From NCBI RefSeq assembly GCF_000735135.1, contig NZ_JPLZ01000008.1, forward strand, positions 35,726-99,725: a stretch of DNA of 64,000 nt. The letters run 5' to 3'. The notes beneath the pieces were generated by a model. It was not told the DNA's origin. It did no database searches and saw only the letters and a list, made by a program, of their open reading frames with translations. Within the stretch, counting starts at the first letter, position 1. Each line of letters opens with the position of its first letter. The position numbers were made by a program, and so were the translations under genes. Positions 36,181 to 45,084 of this stretch are shown piece by piece. Source of the stretch: Chryseobacterium sp. FH1. GTDB lineage: Bacteria; Bacteroidota; Bacteroidia; Flavobacteriales; Weeksellaceae.

Positions 36181-37623
36181 ATGGAATATTCTCAACTGGA
36201 ACCAAAAGTGATCTGGAAAAACTTCGCAGCGCTTAATTCCGTTCCAAGACCTTCAAAAAAAGAAGAAAAAGTTATAAAATTCATAAAGGAATTCGGTGAA
36301 AAACTGGGATTGCCAACAACCGTTGACGAAGCTGGAAATGTCATCATCACAAAACCAGCAACAGCAGGAATGGAAAACCGTCAGCCAATCGTGATGCAAT
36401 CGCACCTGGATATGGTTTGTCAAAAAAACAACGACGTCGATTTTGACTTCGAAACACAGGGTATCCAAATGTTTGTGGATGGTGATTGGGTGAAGGCAAA
36501 AGGGACAACACTCGGAGCTGACAATGGTCTGGGTGTTGCAACAATCATGTCGATTCTGGAAAGTGATGATATTGCGCATCCCGACTTGGAAGCTCTTTTC
36601 ACCATCGATGAAGAAACCGGAATGACTGGCGCATTGGCTTTGAAACCTGGCCAGTTGAAAGGTGAAATCCTATTAAACCTAGATACCGAAGAAGACGACG
36701 AGATCGACATCGGTTGCGCTGGTGGCGTAGATGTGACAGCTTCTGCAAAATTCGATTTGAATGATTCCAAAGGCGAAACTTTCAAGATCGAGATCAAAGG
36801 TTTGCAAGGCGGACACTCTGGAATGGACATTATCAAAGGGCTTGGTAATTCCAACAAATTATTGGGCAGATTTTTATTTTCAGCTTTAGAAAATCAAATT
36901 CAGCTAAGCTCAATTGACGGTGGAAGTTTGAGAAATGCCATTCCTAGAGAGGCTACAGCAACTTTTACAGTAGAAACTTCTTCGGACTTTTTGAAGAATG
37001 CAGAACAATTGAAAGCTGAGATATTAGAGGAATTCGCATCATTGGAAAAAGACCTGATCATCAATATCGAAAAAGCAGATCCATCGGAAAAACTACTTTC
37101 AGTTGATGATTCCAAGAAGATTATTTACGCAATCAATGCAGCTCACAATGGCGTTTTCCGAATGAGTCCAGACGTGGAAGGCCTGGTAGAAGCCTCCAAC
37201 AATGTTGCACGAGTTGAACTTAAAAATGGAGAGATCAAAATCCTTAACCTTACAAGATCATCCGTAGAATCTACGAAATGGGAAGTTGCCAACCAACTGA
37301 AATCCGCCTTCGAAAGCAATGGTTTAAAAACTGAGTTTGGTGGTTCCTATCCAGGCTGGAAACCGAAGCCAGATGCAGAAATCATCAAAGTGATGACGGA
37401 TCTTTATGAAAACAACTTCGGCGAAAAACCAATGGTGGTTGCTTGCCACGCCGGTTTGGAATGTGGCATCATTGGAGCCAACTATCCAAAAATGGAAATG
37501 GTAAGTTTTGGACCCACGATCAAAGGCGCTCACTCGCCTGATGAACGAGCAAGCATATCATCAACCCAAAAATTTTGGAAATACACTCAGGAAATCCTGA
37601 AAAACATTCCTCTGAAAAAATAA
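36181..37623 (+). CDS. pepD: Aminoacyl-histidine dipeptidase (M20 metallopeptidase, PepD)
   Basis: A 480-residue cytoplasmic di-zinc dipeptidase that splits Xaa-His and similar dipeptides. Zinc and catalytic residues are visible: His75 in QSHLDMV, Asp114 in LGADNGLGVA, the DEETG pair Glu144-Glu145, and GGHSGMDI in the lid domain. Length and N-terminus (LEPKVIWKNFAALNSVPRPSK, shown in part) match PepD. It is monocistronic and is followed by an 11-bp stem hairpin. Confidence 0.93.
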   Translation: MEYSQLEPKVIWKNFAALNSVPRPSKKEEKVIKFIKEFGEKLGLPTTVDEAGNVIITKPATAGMENRQPIVMQSHLDMVCQKNNDVDFDFETQGIQMFVDGDWVKAKGTTLGADNGLGVATIMSILESDDIAHPDLEALFTIDEETGMTGALALKPGQLKGEILLNLDTEEDDEIDIGCAGGVDVTASAKFDLNDSKGETFKIEIKGLQGGHSGMDIIKGLGNSNKLLGRFLFSALENQIQLSSIDGGSLRNAIPREATATFTVETSSDFLKNAEQLKAEILEEFASLEKDLIINIEKADPSEKLLSVDDSKKIIYAINAAHNGVFRMSPDVEGLVEASNNVARVELKNGEIKILNLTRSSVESTKWEVANQLKSAFESNGLKTEFGGSYPGWKPKPDAEIIKVMTDLYENNFGEKPMVVACHAGLECGIIGANYPKMEMVSFGPTIKGAHSPDERASISSTQKFWKYTQEILKNIPLKK

Positions 37624-37636
37624 TACTCAAAAAAAG

Positions 37637-37664
37637 AAATCCAGTAAATAATTACTGGATTTGT
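37637..37664 (+). terminator. Hairpin after pepD
   Basis: Perfect 11-bp stem (AAATCCAGTAA with TTACTGGATTT, 4-nt loop). The downstream T-run is weak, so termination may be partial. Confidence 0.6.
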
Positions 37665-37766
37665 CATTTAATAGAGCTTTTGTTAATATTTTACACAAAA
37701 ACAAAGTATAAAAATCCATTATCATTAAAAATTTACTACTTTTACACCCTAATTAATATTTAAGAT

Positions 37767-40523
37767 ATGAAGAGAGAACTTTTACGGATTGGTATTTTGT
37801 GTGGATTGGCTGGATTTGGCTTCTCTGCAAATGCCCAAGAATATGTTGAAAAGAAAATTACAGAGAAAAACGGAAACATCAGTTTGGTGACGTTCAAAAG
37901 TAATGCAAACTTAAAATCTGCTTCGAAGGCAGATCTATTCAAAGATATTCTGAAACTTCCTGCAGGAACGGAATTAAAACTTACCAAATCAGAAAAAGAT
38001 GCAACGGGTAAATTTGTGGATGAAAAATACCAGTTGTTCCATAACAACGTAAAAGTTGAATCTGGAGTCTATAATCTGCATTATAAAAATGAAAATCTCA
38101 CCAGTATGAATGGTGAAATTTTCAACACCTCTTCCGTAAGCACATCTGCAAAAATATCTTCACAATCTGCCTTGGACAAAGCAGTTCAAAGTGTAGGAGC
38201 TACAAAATACATGTGGGACGATGCTGACAGCAATGTGGATAATTATAAAAAACCAACAGGAGAATTGGTGCTTTTACCAATTCTACAAGCTGATGAAAGT
38301 TATAAGTTGGTTTTAGCTTACAAATTTGATGTCTTCGCATCGCAACCGATGAGCAGAGCTTACATTTACGTAGATGCAAGCAATGGAAGCATTTTGCTAT
38401 CAGATGCGATCATAAAGCATGCAACTCAAAACATTGTTCAAAAAGAACTTGACATTGATAAAATAAATCTCGAGTCAAGAGATTCCAATCTTAAAAATAC
38501 AATTTCCAAACTTGTACCTGCTAATGCGGCTACCCGCTACAGTGGCAATCAAACTATCGAAACATCTCTAAACACGGCAGGTACGGATTATATTCTTTTT
38601 GATACAACAAGAGGAAATGGCGTCCGAACTTACAATGCAAAGAAAAGCACAGCTTTGAACGCTGCGGTAGATTTCACAGATACTGATAACGACTGGACTG
38701 CTACGGAATTTGATAACTCAACATTTGACAACGTGGCTTTGGATGCACATTGGGGTGTTGAAAAAACTTACGATTATTTCAAATTAAACCACAACAGAAA
38801 TAGCTATGATGGCAACGGATCTCTGCTAAGAAGTTACGTTCATTATGGTAATAATGTGAACAATGCCTACTGGTCAGGATCTTACATGCTTTATGGAGAT
38901 GGTGACAGAACAGCTACTTTCAATCCTTTGACAGCATTTGATGTGACAGCTCATGAATTGGGCCATGGCGTTTGTGCAACTACAGCGGGACTTCTCTACC
39001 AAAGAGAATCTGGCGCAATGAATGAAGGTTTTTCTGATATTTGGGGCGCAGTTGTAGAACATACTTATGCACCAAACAAACAGGCTTTCACGATTGGCGA
39101 AGACATTACTTTATTTTCTCCTTTCTATTTAAGATCAATGAGCAATCCTAAATCTGCAGGACAACCAGATACTTACCGTGGAGAAAACTGGATCCCGGCA
39201 ACAGCGGCAGAAGGTTGTGTTACTCCATCTCAAGACGCGAATGACTATTGTGGCGTTCACACAAACAGTGGTGTTTTGAACCATTGGTATTATGTTTTGG
39301 TTCAAGGGAAAACAGGAACTAATGACATTGGAAAATCATATTCGGTAACAGGAATCGGATTTGAAAAAGCAACCAAAATTGTTTACAGATTAGAAACAAA
39401 CTATCTGAGCGGGAATTCAAATTATATGAATGCCAGAAACTTTGGGATCCAAGCAGCAATCGATCTTTATGGAGAAAACTCTCCGGAAGCGATTGCAACT
39501 CAGGATGCTTTTTATGCAGTTGGCTTGGGTGCAAAATACAATCCGAACGGTCCAGATACTACAGCACCTACTACACCAGTAGATTTGAAAGCAACAGCTA
39601 CAACCAATGTTTCGACATATCTTTCTTGGACCGCATCTACCGACAACTTCGCACTAGACGGCTACAATGTTTACAAAGACAATGTATTGTTAGGATCTAC
39701 GTACACCAATTCCTATTATGTAAAAGGTCTTACAGCTTCTACAGCTTACAAATTCAAGGTGGAAGCCAAAGACGAGGCTGGGAACAAATCAGGTTTCAGC
39801 AATGAAGTTCTAGTAACAACTTTGGATACCGGAAATACATACTGCACTTCTCAAGCTAGCAATACAGGTTTTATGAGAATTCAAAATGTAAAACTAAATA
39901 CAATCGACAACCAAAGCACAGGAGCAAGTGGCTATGAAGATTTCTCATATCTATCGACAGATGTAACAAAGGGATTAACATATACAATCACTGTAACACC
40001 GTTCTGGTCTGGAACTGTTTATCCATTGAGATACAGATTACATGCAGATTACAACAACAATGGCGTGTTTACAGATGCGGGAGAAGTAGCATGGACTCAA
40101 TCTATTGGAACAGACGCACCAACAGTTTCTGGTACATTTACTATTCCAACTACAGCAGCGACAGGAATCGTGAGAATAAGAGTCCAAGCCGCTTACAATC
40201 AAACACCAAGTTCTTGTGCAACAATCACTTATGGACAAGTGGAAGATTACTCTCTTAACATTACGGAAAACTTAGGTGTTTCTGACATTAAAGACAATCA
40301 ATCCGTGATTTATCCAAATCCTGTGAAAGATGTGATTAATATCCAGTCTAACGATTCTGGAGAATTCTCTTATCAGGTCTATAATATTGCCGGACAAAGC
40401 GTTCTGACAGGAAAATCTGCTGATAAAAAGATCAACGCTCAGAAATTGACTACTGGAAATTATGTTCTGGAATTGACCAACAAAAACGGAGAGAAGACCA
40501 CCCAAAAGTTTATCAAGAAATAA
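37767..40523 (+). CDS. Secreted M4 (thermolysin-like) metallopeptidase with FN3, GEVED and T9SS sorting domains
   Basis: A 918-residue secreted protease. In order: signal peptide (ending ANAQ), FTP/PepSY-type propeptide (~30-240), M4 catalytic domain (~255-590) with zinc motif HELGH at 396-400, third ligand Glu420 in MNEGFSD and catalytic His498 in GVHTNSG, fibronectin type III domain (~597-688), GEVED domain (~690-830) and type A sorting domain (YPNPVKD, YNIAGQ, GNYVLEL, final KK). It is exported by T9SS and digests extracellular protein. It is transcribed alone. Confidence 0.93.
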   Translation: MKRELLRIGILCGLAGFGFSANAQEYVEKKITEKNGNISLVTFKSNANLKSASKADLFKDILKLPAGTELKLTKSEKDATGKFVDEKYQLFHNNVKVESGVYNLHYKNENLTSMNGEIFNTSSVSTSAKISSQSALDKAVQSVGATKYMWDDADSNVDNYKKPTGELVLLPILQADESYKLVLAYKFDVFASQPMSRAYIYVDASNGSILLSDAIIKHATQNIVQKELDIDKINLESRDSNLKNTISKLVPANAATRYSGNQTIETSLNTAGTDYILFDTTRGNGVRTYNAKKSTALNAAVDFTDTDNDWTATEFDNSTFDNVALDAHWGVEKTYDYFKLNHNRNSYDGNGSLLRSYVHYGNNVNNAYWSGSYMLYGDGDRTATFNPLTAFDVTAHELGHGVCATTAGLLYQRESGAMNEGFSDIWGAVVEHTYAPNKQAFTIGEDITLFSPFYLRSMSNPKSAGQPDTYRGENWIPATAAEGCVTPSQDANDYCGVHTNSGVLNHWYYVLVQGKTGTNDIGKSYSVTGIGFEKATKIVYRLETNYLSGNSNYMNARNFGIQAAIDLYGENSPEAIATQDAFYAVGLGAKYNPNGPDTTAPTTPVDLKATATTNVSTYLSWTASTDNFALDGYNVYKDNVLLGSTYTNSYYVKGLTASTAYKFKVEAKDEAGNKSGFSNEVLVTTLDTGNTYCTSQASNTGFMRIQNVKLNTIDNQSTGASGYEDFSYLSTDVTKGLTYTITVTPFWSGTVYPLRYRLHADYNNNGVFTDAGEVAWTQSIGTDAPTVSGTFTIPTTAATGIVRIRVQAAYNQTPSSCATITYGQVEDYSLNITENLGVSDIKDNQSVIYPNPVKDVINIQSNDSGEFSYQVYNIAGQSVLTGKSADKKINAQKLTTGNYVLELTNKNGEKTTQKFIKK

Positions 40524-40544
40524 TTCTTAAAAATAATTCTTATC

Positions 40545-40570
40545 AAAGCTCCCAATCGGGAGCTTTTTTT
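40545..40570 (+). terminator. Terminator after the M4 peptidase gene
   Basis: Perfect 9-bp stem (AAAGCTCCC with GGGAGCTTT, loop AATC), then seven T residues. Confidence 0.92.
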
Positions 40571-40633
40571 GTTTGTGATATTGAGATTTCTTTACGTAAT
40601 TTTAGCTAACATTAAATAAAAACCAGAACAACT

Positions 40634-41671
40634 ATGAACTTAATCCAAAAATTGAACTTCAGTTTTTTGCTATGCATTTTTCCATTGTTGGTTTTTGGAA
40701 ATATGGCGAAACCTTGGGTCGATGGCTCGCAACATTCTGTTTTGTTTGGCTCATCGAATGCTGTGGTCAAAAGGGAAATAATTGATATCCGTTTGATCAA
40801 AGAACCTGTAGATCAATATTATTACGCTGAATACAAGATCAAATACTACATCTATTCCGACGAAAAGCAAACGCTTCCTTTGGTCTTTTTGGCGCTAGGT
40901 ATTAGCAACGAAAAAGAAATTAAGATCAACAATCGTCCAGCTTCAATTCAAAAATTGAATTTTGAGAAAAACGATTATTCTTTCATCGAAAAGAAAAAAG
41001 ACGGTATGTTTTTAAAATATTCCGAAGACTCGGAAATCATCGTCAATCCAGAAGAATTAATCTATTTCTCAGCAAATCTAGCGAAAGGAGAAAATGTCAT
41101 AGAAGTCAAGTACGATGCGTTTCTCCAATACAACACTTTTGGTTTTATCAGGAATTACGAATTGGAATATTCACTTTATCCATCAAAGTTTTGGAAATCT
41201 TTTGGACCCATCGAAGTTAATTTGAAGATTGATGATGATGCAGAAATCACAGAATCAAATCTTGGGGATTTTGACATCAAAGACAATCTCGCAAAATGGA
41301 TCATCAAATCTGGAAATCACGAGAATATTAAAATTACAATATCAGAGAAAACGTCAGTCTTCTCAAAGGTTCTGATGTTTATCGATCCTTTGGGAATTGC
41401 ATTTTTAGGACTTATCGGCCTGTTTTTAATCAATTTAAAATTATTAAGAAGAAATGCGAAAACCTATGTTTTTGTCTTAGGAATTATTTTGGTTCCAATC
41501 CTTTTTTATGTGATCTATTTTTTGTCTTATGATTTGATCAACCTCAGTCTAGGAAAAAAACACACGAAACACGGCTACATCTTTTTCATCGTTTTTACCT
41601 ATCCTTTTCTGCTTTTATTTTACTGGTTGGTAATGTGGCAAATTCGAAAAAGAATTAAGATTCAAAATTAA
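40634..41671 (+). CDS. Exported protein with three C-terminal membrane helices, unknown function
   Basis: A 345-residue protein with a signal peptide (about 1-22), an extracytoplasmic beta-rich domain to about residue 240 (FGFIRNYELEYSLYPSKFW), then three membrane helices at about 250-267, 275-298 and 312-336 with a basic tail. I know no family for it. It starts a run of four same-strand genes for exported proteins of unknown function (40634-44062) with short spacings (19, 5 and 63 bp), probably one operon. Confidence 0.65.
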   Translation: MNLIQKLNFSFLLCIFPLLVFGNMAKPWVDGSQHSVLFGSSNAVVKREIIDIRLIKEPVDQYYYAEYKIKYYIYSDEKQTLPLVFLALGISNEKEIKINNRPASIQKLNFEKNDYSFIEKKKDGMFLKYSEDSEIIVNPEELIYFSANLAKGENVIEVKYDAFLQYNTFGFIRNYELEYSLYPSKFWKSFGPIEVNLKIDDDAEITESNLGDFDIKDNLAKWIIKSGNHENIKITISEKTSVFSKVLMFIDPLGIAFLGLIGLFLINLKLLRRNAKTYVFVLGIILVPILFYVIYFLSYDLINLSLGKKHTKHGYIFFIVFTYPFLLLFYWLVMWQIRKRIKIQN

Positions 41672-41690
41672 TTAAATCAGATTTACTATT

Positions 41691-42425
41691 ATGAAAAAAA
41701 TATTGGCTCCATTTATACCTCTGGTAATGGTTGTTTTCGTGTTGCAAGCTTGTGAAAAAAAAGTCGAAAATTCATCTAAAGAAAATTCAGTTCAAAAAAA
41801 TATTGATGTAGAAAAAAAACTTACAGAATTTAAAAGTTTGTTGAGACCAAATGAAAATATTGAACTCGGGAAAATCTACACAGACACTGTGAATTTTGTA
41901 GATTTCATGGATTATACTGATGATTATCTTTTTGTCGTAAAGAAAAGTAAGGATACAATCCATTTGATTTTTAATAAAGACAATCCGAAGTTTGTAAGGG
42001 GAAACAAGCTGGAAATCAAATGGAAAATGGACAGTTTGAGACCTGCAGGCGACCCAGATTTCTTAGATTATCAGGAATTTTTGATTTCTTCAAAAAAGCT
42101 TAGTAATGAAATTTCGAAAAGAGATTTTTCTAAAGTCAAGAATCAATCTTTCGTGATCAGTTGTGGAACTGGCTGTGCGATGACTCATAATATCAAAAAA
42201 GTTGAAGAAATCAACCCAAAATCTATCAAAGTGACTTTTGAAATAGATACGTACATCGACCAAGAGCAGACTGAGACGTTTGATGAAATTTATACTTTCT
42301 ATTATGACAATGCGAAGATTCTTAAAAAAATCACCAGAGAAGGCGAAGCAGAAAATGCGCTAGACAACTTTATGGGAAGCGCAAAACAATCGTTCGAGGA
42401 ATTTGCAGTAAAACTGGCTAATTAA
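41691..42425 (+). CDS. Lipoprotein of unknown function
   Basis: A 244-residue protein with a lipobox ending VLQAC (Cys21), followed by a Lys/Glu/Asn-rich linker and a mixed domain with a Cys-containing loop (VISCGTGCAM). The signal region resembles that of the next gene (both end in LQAC at residue 21), which suggests relatedness or tandem duplication. It lies 19 bp behind the membrane protein gene. No known domain recognised. Confidence 0.65.
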   Translation: MKKILAPFIPLVMVVFVLQACEKKVENSSKENSVQKNIDVEKKLTEFKSLLRPNENIELGKIYTDTVNFVDFMDYTDDYLFVVKKSKDTIHLIFNKDNPKFVRGNKLEIKWKMDSLRPAGDPDFLDYQEFLISSKKLSNEISKRDFSKVKNQSFVISCGTGCAMTHNIKKVEEINPKSIKVTFEIDTYIDQEQTETFDEIYTFYYDNAKILKKITREGEAENALDNFMGSAKQSFEEFAVKLAN

Positions 42426-42430
42426 CAAAA

Positions 42431-43225
42431 ATGAAAAACGCCCACAATACATTTCTACCACTGATTTCGTTTATTGTCATTTTGCAAGCTTGTGAAAATA
42501 AAACGGAGCGAAAAATCCTTCAGGAAACTAAAATTGAAATGCCAAAAGACAGTTCAAATCTAAAAACAACGCCGATTGAAAAACTTGAAAAAGATATTAC
42601 ATACGATTTCACGGTTGAGAAAATTGATTCGTTAGAATATCGTTCTATAAAAAGGAAAACGACGCCAATCAAGAAAAAGCTGGTAAAAATAACGGATATC
42701 AATCAAGCTAAAAAATTATTGAAAGGCATTGTTGAATTTGATGAGAATCCAGATTTTGGAGTGAATCCTGCTGTCAAAAAAATACATTTCAGAAATGGAA
42801 AGACTTATGGAAATGACAAAGAATTTGACTACTACTTTTTCATTGCCTACTATCCTGAAGAAGATATTTTGCTTTGCGAAGGCGGACATTCGACCGACAT
42901 TAGTTTTAATTTGAAAAACGGAAAAGAAACTGAGGAAACTGGAAATCCAGACCTCATCAATTCTTCACCAAATGAAATTTTCAGAATCAATGGAAGTTAT
43001 GATGGGCAGGAATGTTTGGGCTATTTCATTCAGAAGAAAATCAATGGCGAATTTGTGAAGATCATTGATTTGGAGAAGGACTTCAAGAAGGAAACATCCA
43101 TTATGCTGTGCAATATCCGTGATGGTTTTTGGATTGATGACCACACATTTTATCTGGAAAAATATGACTTCGATTATGAATCTGGAAAGTACAAATTTTT
43201 CAAAATAAAGATTATCGAGAAGTAA
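42431..43225 (+). CDS. Lipoprotein of unknown function
   Basis: A 264-residue protein with a lipobox ending ILQAC (Cys21). The mature part has a charged linker and a beta-rich domain (KKIHFRNGKTYGNDKEFDYY, shown in part; FIAYYPEEDILLCEGGHSTD). It follows the previous lipoprotein gene by 5 bp, so the two are co-transcribed. The function is not recognised; the neighbourhood suggests an envelope role. Confidence 0.65.
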   Translation: MKNAHNTFLPLISFIVILQACENKTERKILQETKIEMPKDSSNLKTTPIEKLEKDITYDFTVEKIDSLEYRSIKRKTTPIKKKLVKITDINQAKKLLKGIVEFDENPDFGVNPAVKKIHFRNGKTYGNDKEFDYYFFIAYYPEEDILLCEGGHSTDISFNLKNGKETEETGNPDLINSSPNEIFRINGSYDGQECLGYFIQKKINGEFVKIIDLEKDFKKETSIMLCNIRDGFWIDDHTFYLEKYDFDYESGKYKFFKIKIIEK

Positions 43226-43288
43226 ATATTTCAAAAATAAATGAAAATTGATTTGACTTAATGATGAACCTTACTTAAAAACTCAAAT

Positions 43289-44062
43289 ATGAAAAACACA
43301 AATACTTGCTTTTTATTTCTAATGATTTTGTTTGGTTTCGCCTTTCAATCCTGCAAAAAGGAAACGGAAATCATTAATGAAAAGAAAACCGACACAGCAA
43401 TCATCAAGTCAGATTTTACTGAAATAGATTCTGGAGAACAATACGAAGAATCTGACGAAGACCCAACTTATAACTTTCCAAAAACAGGAAACAAAGCATC
43501 AGATTTTTTGATAGAACCAGATGTTTTTGAAATCCAATATGAGACTGAAGGCGATCTAAACAATGATGGCCTGCGCGATATCGTTTTTGTCAGAAAAGAT
43601 AAAAAAAGCAAAATGGCTTCCCGCTCTTTGCTCGTGCTTTTGCAAAATAAAGACAAAAGCTATCGCCTTGACAAAGTTTCGAACACTGTAATGCCCGATG
43701 AATACACGGAAAGTGGTTACAAAATATATGATACGGAAACGATTAGCATCGAAAAAGGCGAACTTAACATCGATTTGTATGGAACCGGCCCGACTGGAAA
43801 TCTTTTCAGTACGTTCAAATATTCTGGAAACCAATTGCTTTTGACACATATCGAAACTTACAATATGGGAGCGGGAAGTCATCAATCTCTGAATTATGAT
43901 CTGGTAAAAGGTGTACTGAAGCAGGAAATCATCAATACGATGGAAGAAGAAATGCCGTCCGAGGAGAAAATATTTCATCTGAAAAAAGAAAAGCACGAGT
44001 TTGAGAACAGCTCTCCGGATCAGATTATCCAAGATGCTTACAAAGTCATTGACAGCAGATAA
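43289..44062 (+). CDS. Lipoprotein with an EF-hand/FG-GAP-like calcium loop
   Basis: A 257-residue protein with a lipobox ending AFQSC (Cys22). An acidic segment (ESDEDPTY) precedes the motif EGDLNNDGLRDIVFV near residues 87-101, which looks like the calcium loop of FG-GAP or dockerin-type repeats. The rest is beta-rich with GSHQSLNYDLVKG. The gene closes the four-gene run, 63 bp after the previous one. An inverted copy of the 151-bp element lies just downstream. Confidence 0.65.
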   Translation: MKNTNTCFLFLMILFGFAFQSCKKETEIINEKKTDTAIIKSDFTEIDSGEQYEESDEDPTYNFPKTGNKASDFLIEPDVFEIQYETEGDLNNDGLRDIVFVRKDKKSKMASRSLLVLLQNKDKSYRLDKVSNTVMPDEYTESGYKIYDTETISIEKGELNIDLYGTGPTGNLFSTFKYSGNQLLLTHIETYNMGAGSHQSLNYDLVKGVLKQEIINTMEEEMPSEEKIFHLKKEKHEFENSSPDQIIQDAYKVIDSR

Positions 44063-44066
44063 ACTT

Positions 44067-44217
44067 AGAACCTGTTTAAATTTCATCAAAATTATTTCCC
44101 CGACCCTAAAGGGAGTAATTTTGATGAAATTTTCAAGGCGTTTTTCCACCCTTTAGGGTTGGGGAAAAGAAAAATGCTTTGAAAATTTTATTTTTTAATC
44201 ATTTTTAAACAGGCTCT
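44067..44217 (-). repeat. 151-bp palindromic element, copy 1 (inverted)
   Basis: It has ends AGAACCTGTTTAAA and TTTAAACAGGCTCT and the same interior as the copies at 58504 and 63831, but in reverse orientation. One end base differs (A for G). It sits between two convergent genes. There is no ORF inside. Confidence 0.9.
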
Positions 44218-44244
44218 CAGGTTTTGATTTTATTTAAATAAAAA

Positions 44245-44271
44245 AAACTACCCAAGCAATTGAGTAGTTTT
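44245..44271 (-). terminator. Terminator of the FKBP isomerase gene
   Basis: AAAACTAC pairs with GTAGTTTT in a stem spanning 44245-44271, flanked by an A-run on the plus strand (T-run for the minus-strand gene). Confidence 0.8.
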
Positions 44272-44294
44272 ATATTTTTCACAAAGGACTGATA

Positions 44295-44795
44295 TTAATG
44301 TCCAGAATGACCGTCTTCGCCATGAGCGTGACCGTGAGCCAATTCTTCTTCTGTGGCAGGACGTGCGTTCAGAATTTCAACATCGAAGAACAAACTTTTC
44401 CCCGCCATTGGATGGTTCAAATCTACTGTTACAGCTTCTGGAGTTACTTCCAAAACCATTGCTTGGAAATTGTTTCCGTTGTTGTCGGAAAGTGGTAAAA
44501 CGGCGCCAACTGGAGGCAATTCCTGACCTTCAAACATATCAACTGGTAATTGCGTCACGGCTTGAGGATCTCTCTCGCCATAGCCTTCGCCTGGTGCAAT
44601 CTCGAAAGACGCTTTGTCGCCAATTGTCAAGTCTTTGATTTCTTCTTCGAATTTTGGAATCATCATTCCAACGCCATAAAGAAATGTCAAAGCATTTTCT
44701 GCAGAAGTCTCTTCTACAAATACTTTTTCTCCATTTTCATCATTAGTATGTAGCACATATTTTAGAGTTACTACGTGATTTTTGTCTAATGCCAT
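44295..44795 (-). CDS. FKBP-type peptidyl-prolyl cis-trans isomerase (SlyD-like)
   Basis: A 166-residue protein of the SlyD class: FKBP strands at both ends, with an insert-in-flap domain bearing chaperone activity (APGEGYGERDP, VTQLPVDMF) and the MAGKSLFFDVEILN end of the fold. The C-terminus is His-rich (HGHAHGEDGHSGH), as in nickel-binding SlyD. It catalyses prolyl isomerisation in the cytoplasm. The leader contains a hairpin and a -7 box at 44854. Confidence 0.93.
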   Translation of the reverse strand: MALDKNHVVTLKYVLHTNDENGEKVFVEETSAENALTFLYGVGMMIPKFEEEIKDLTIGDKASFEIAPGEGYGERDPQAVTQLPVDMFEGQELPPVGAVLPLSDNNGNNFQAMVLEVTPEAVTVDLNHPMAGKSLFFDVEILNARPATEEELAHGHAHGEDGHSGH

Positions 44796-44825
44796 TTTAA
44801 ATTATTTAATATTATAAATTTTTGG

Positions 44826-44849
44826 GTGATATCATTCGTGATGTATCAC
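44826..44849 (-). promoter_or_regulatory. Inverted repeat in the FKBP gene leader
   Basis: GTGATA and TATCAC arms enclose a smaller TCA/TGA stem. It lies between the -7 box and the start codon and can fold in the mRNA leader or act as an operator. Confidence 0.4.
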
Positions 44850-44853
44850 ACTG

Positions 44854-44861
44854 CAAAATTA
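44854..44861 (-). promoter_or_regulatory. Promoter -7 box (TAATTTTG) of the FKBP gene
   Basis: Exact TAnnTTTG match on the minus strand, about 58 bp before the start codon. Confidence 0.55.
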
Positions 44862-44948
44862 AGCTTTTGAAAATTAAGTGTTGAAAATTGGAAATAAAAC
44901 TTCTTTTTAATCTTTTTCTTTTCCGAAATTTTTCTTGAACTTCGCAGA

Positions 44949-45083
44949 ATGGCAAAACTTAAACCTCAAATTATTCTTTTTATCGCTTTAGTTTTTTCAA
45001 TAACAATCAGTTTTCAGAAAAACAAGAAACTTAATATTATTGAAACAAAAGTCGATGAATTAGAATTTTTACCTATTAATTAG
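44949..45083 (+). CDS. Small single-helix membrane peptide upstream of radA
   Basis: A 44-residue ORF (MAKLKPQIILFIALVFSI, then a charged tail ending EFLPIN) with one clear hydrophobic helix at about residues 8-21. Its stop codon is one base from the radA start, and its first 15 bases differ from those of radA at one position only (ATGGCAAAACTyAAA). The spacing suggests translational coupling with radA. I do not recognise a family. Confidence 0.5.
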   Translation: MAKLKPQIILFIALVFSITISFQKNKKLNIIETKVDELEFLPIN

Positions 45084-45084
45084 A

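Noticed and set aside
44067..44217. The 151-bp element as an ordinary bidirectional terminator
   Set aside because: A real terminator already exists beside copy 1, and near-identical copies at unlinked loci with 14-bp inverted ends indicate a repeat family, though a side effect on termination is possible.
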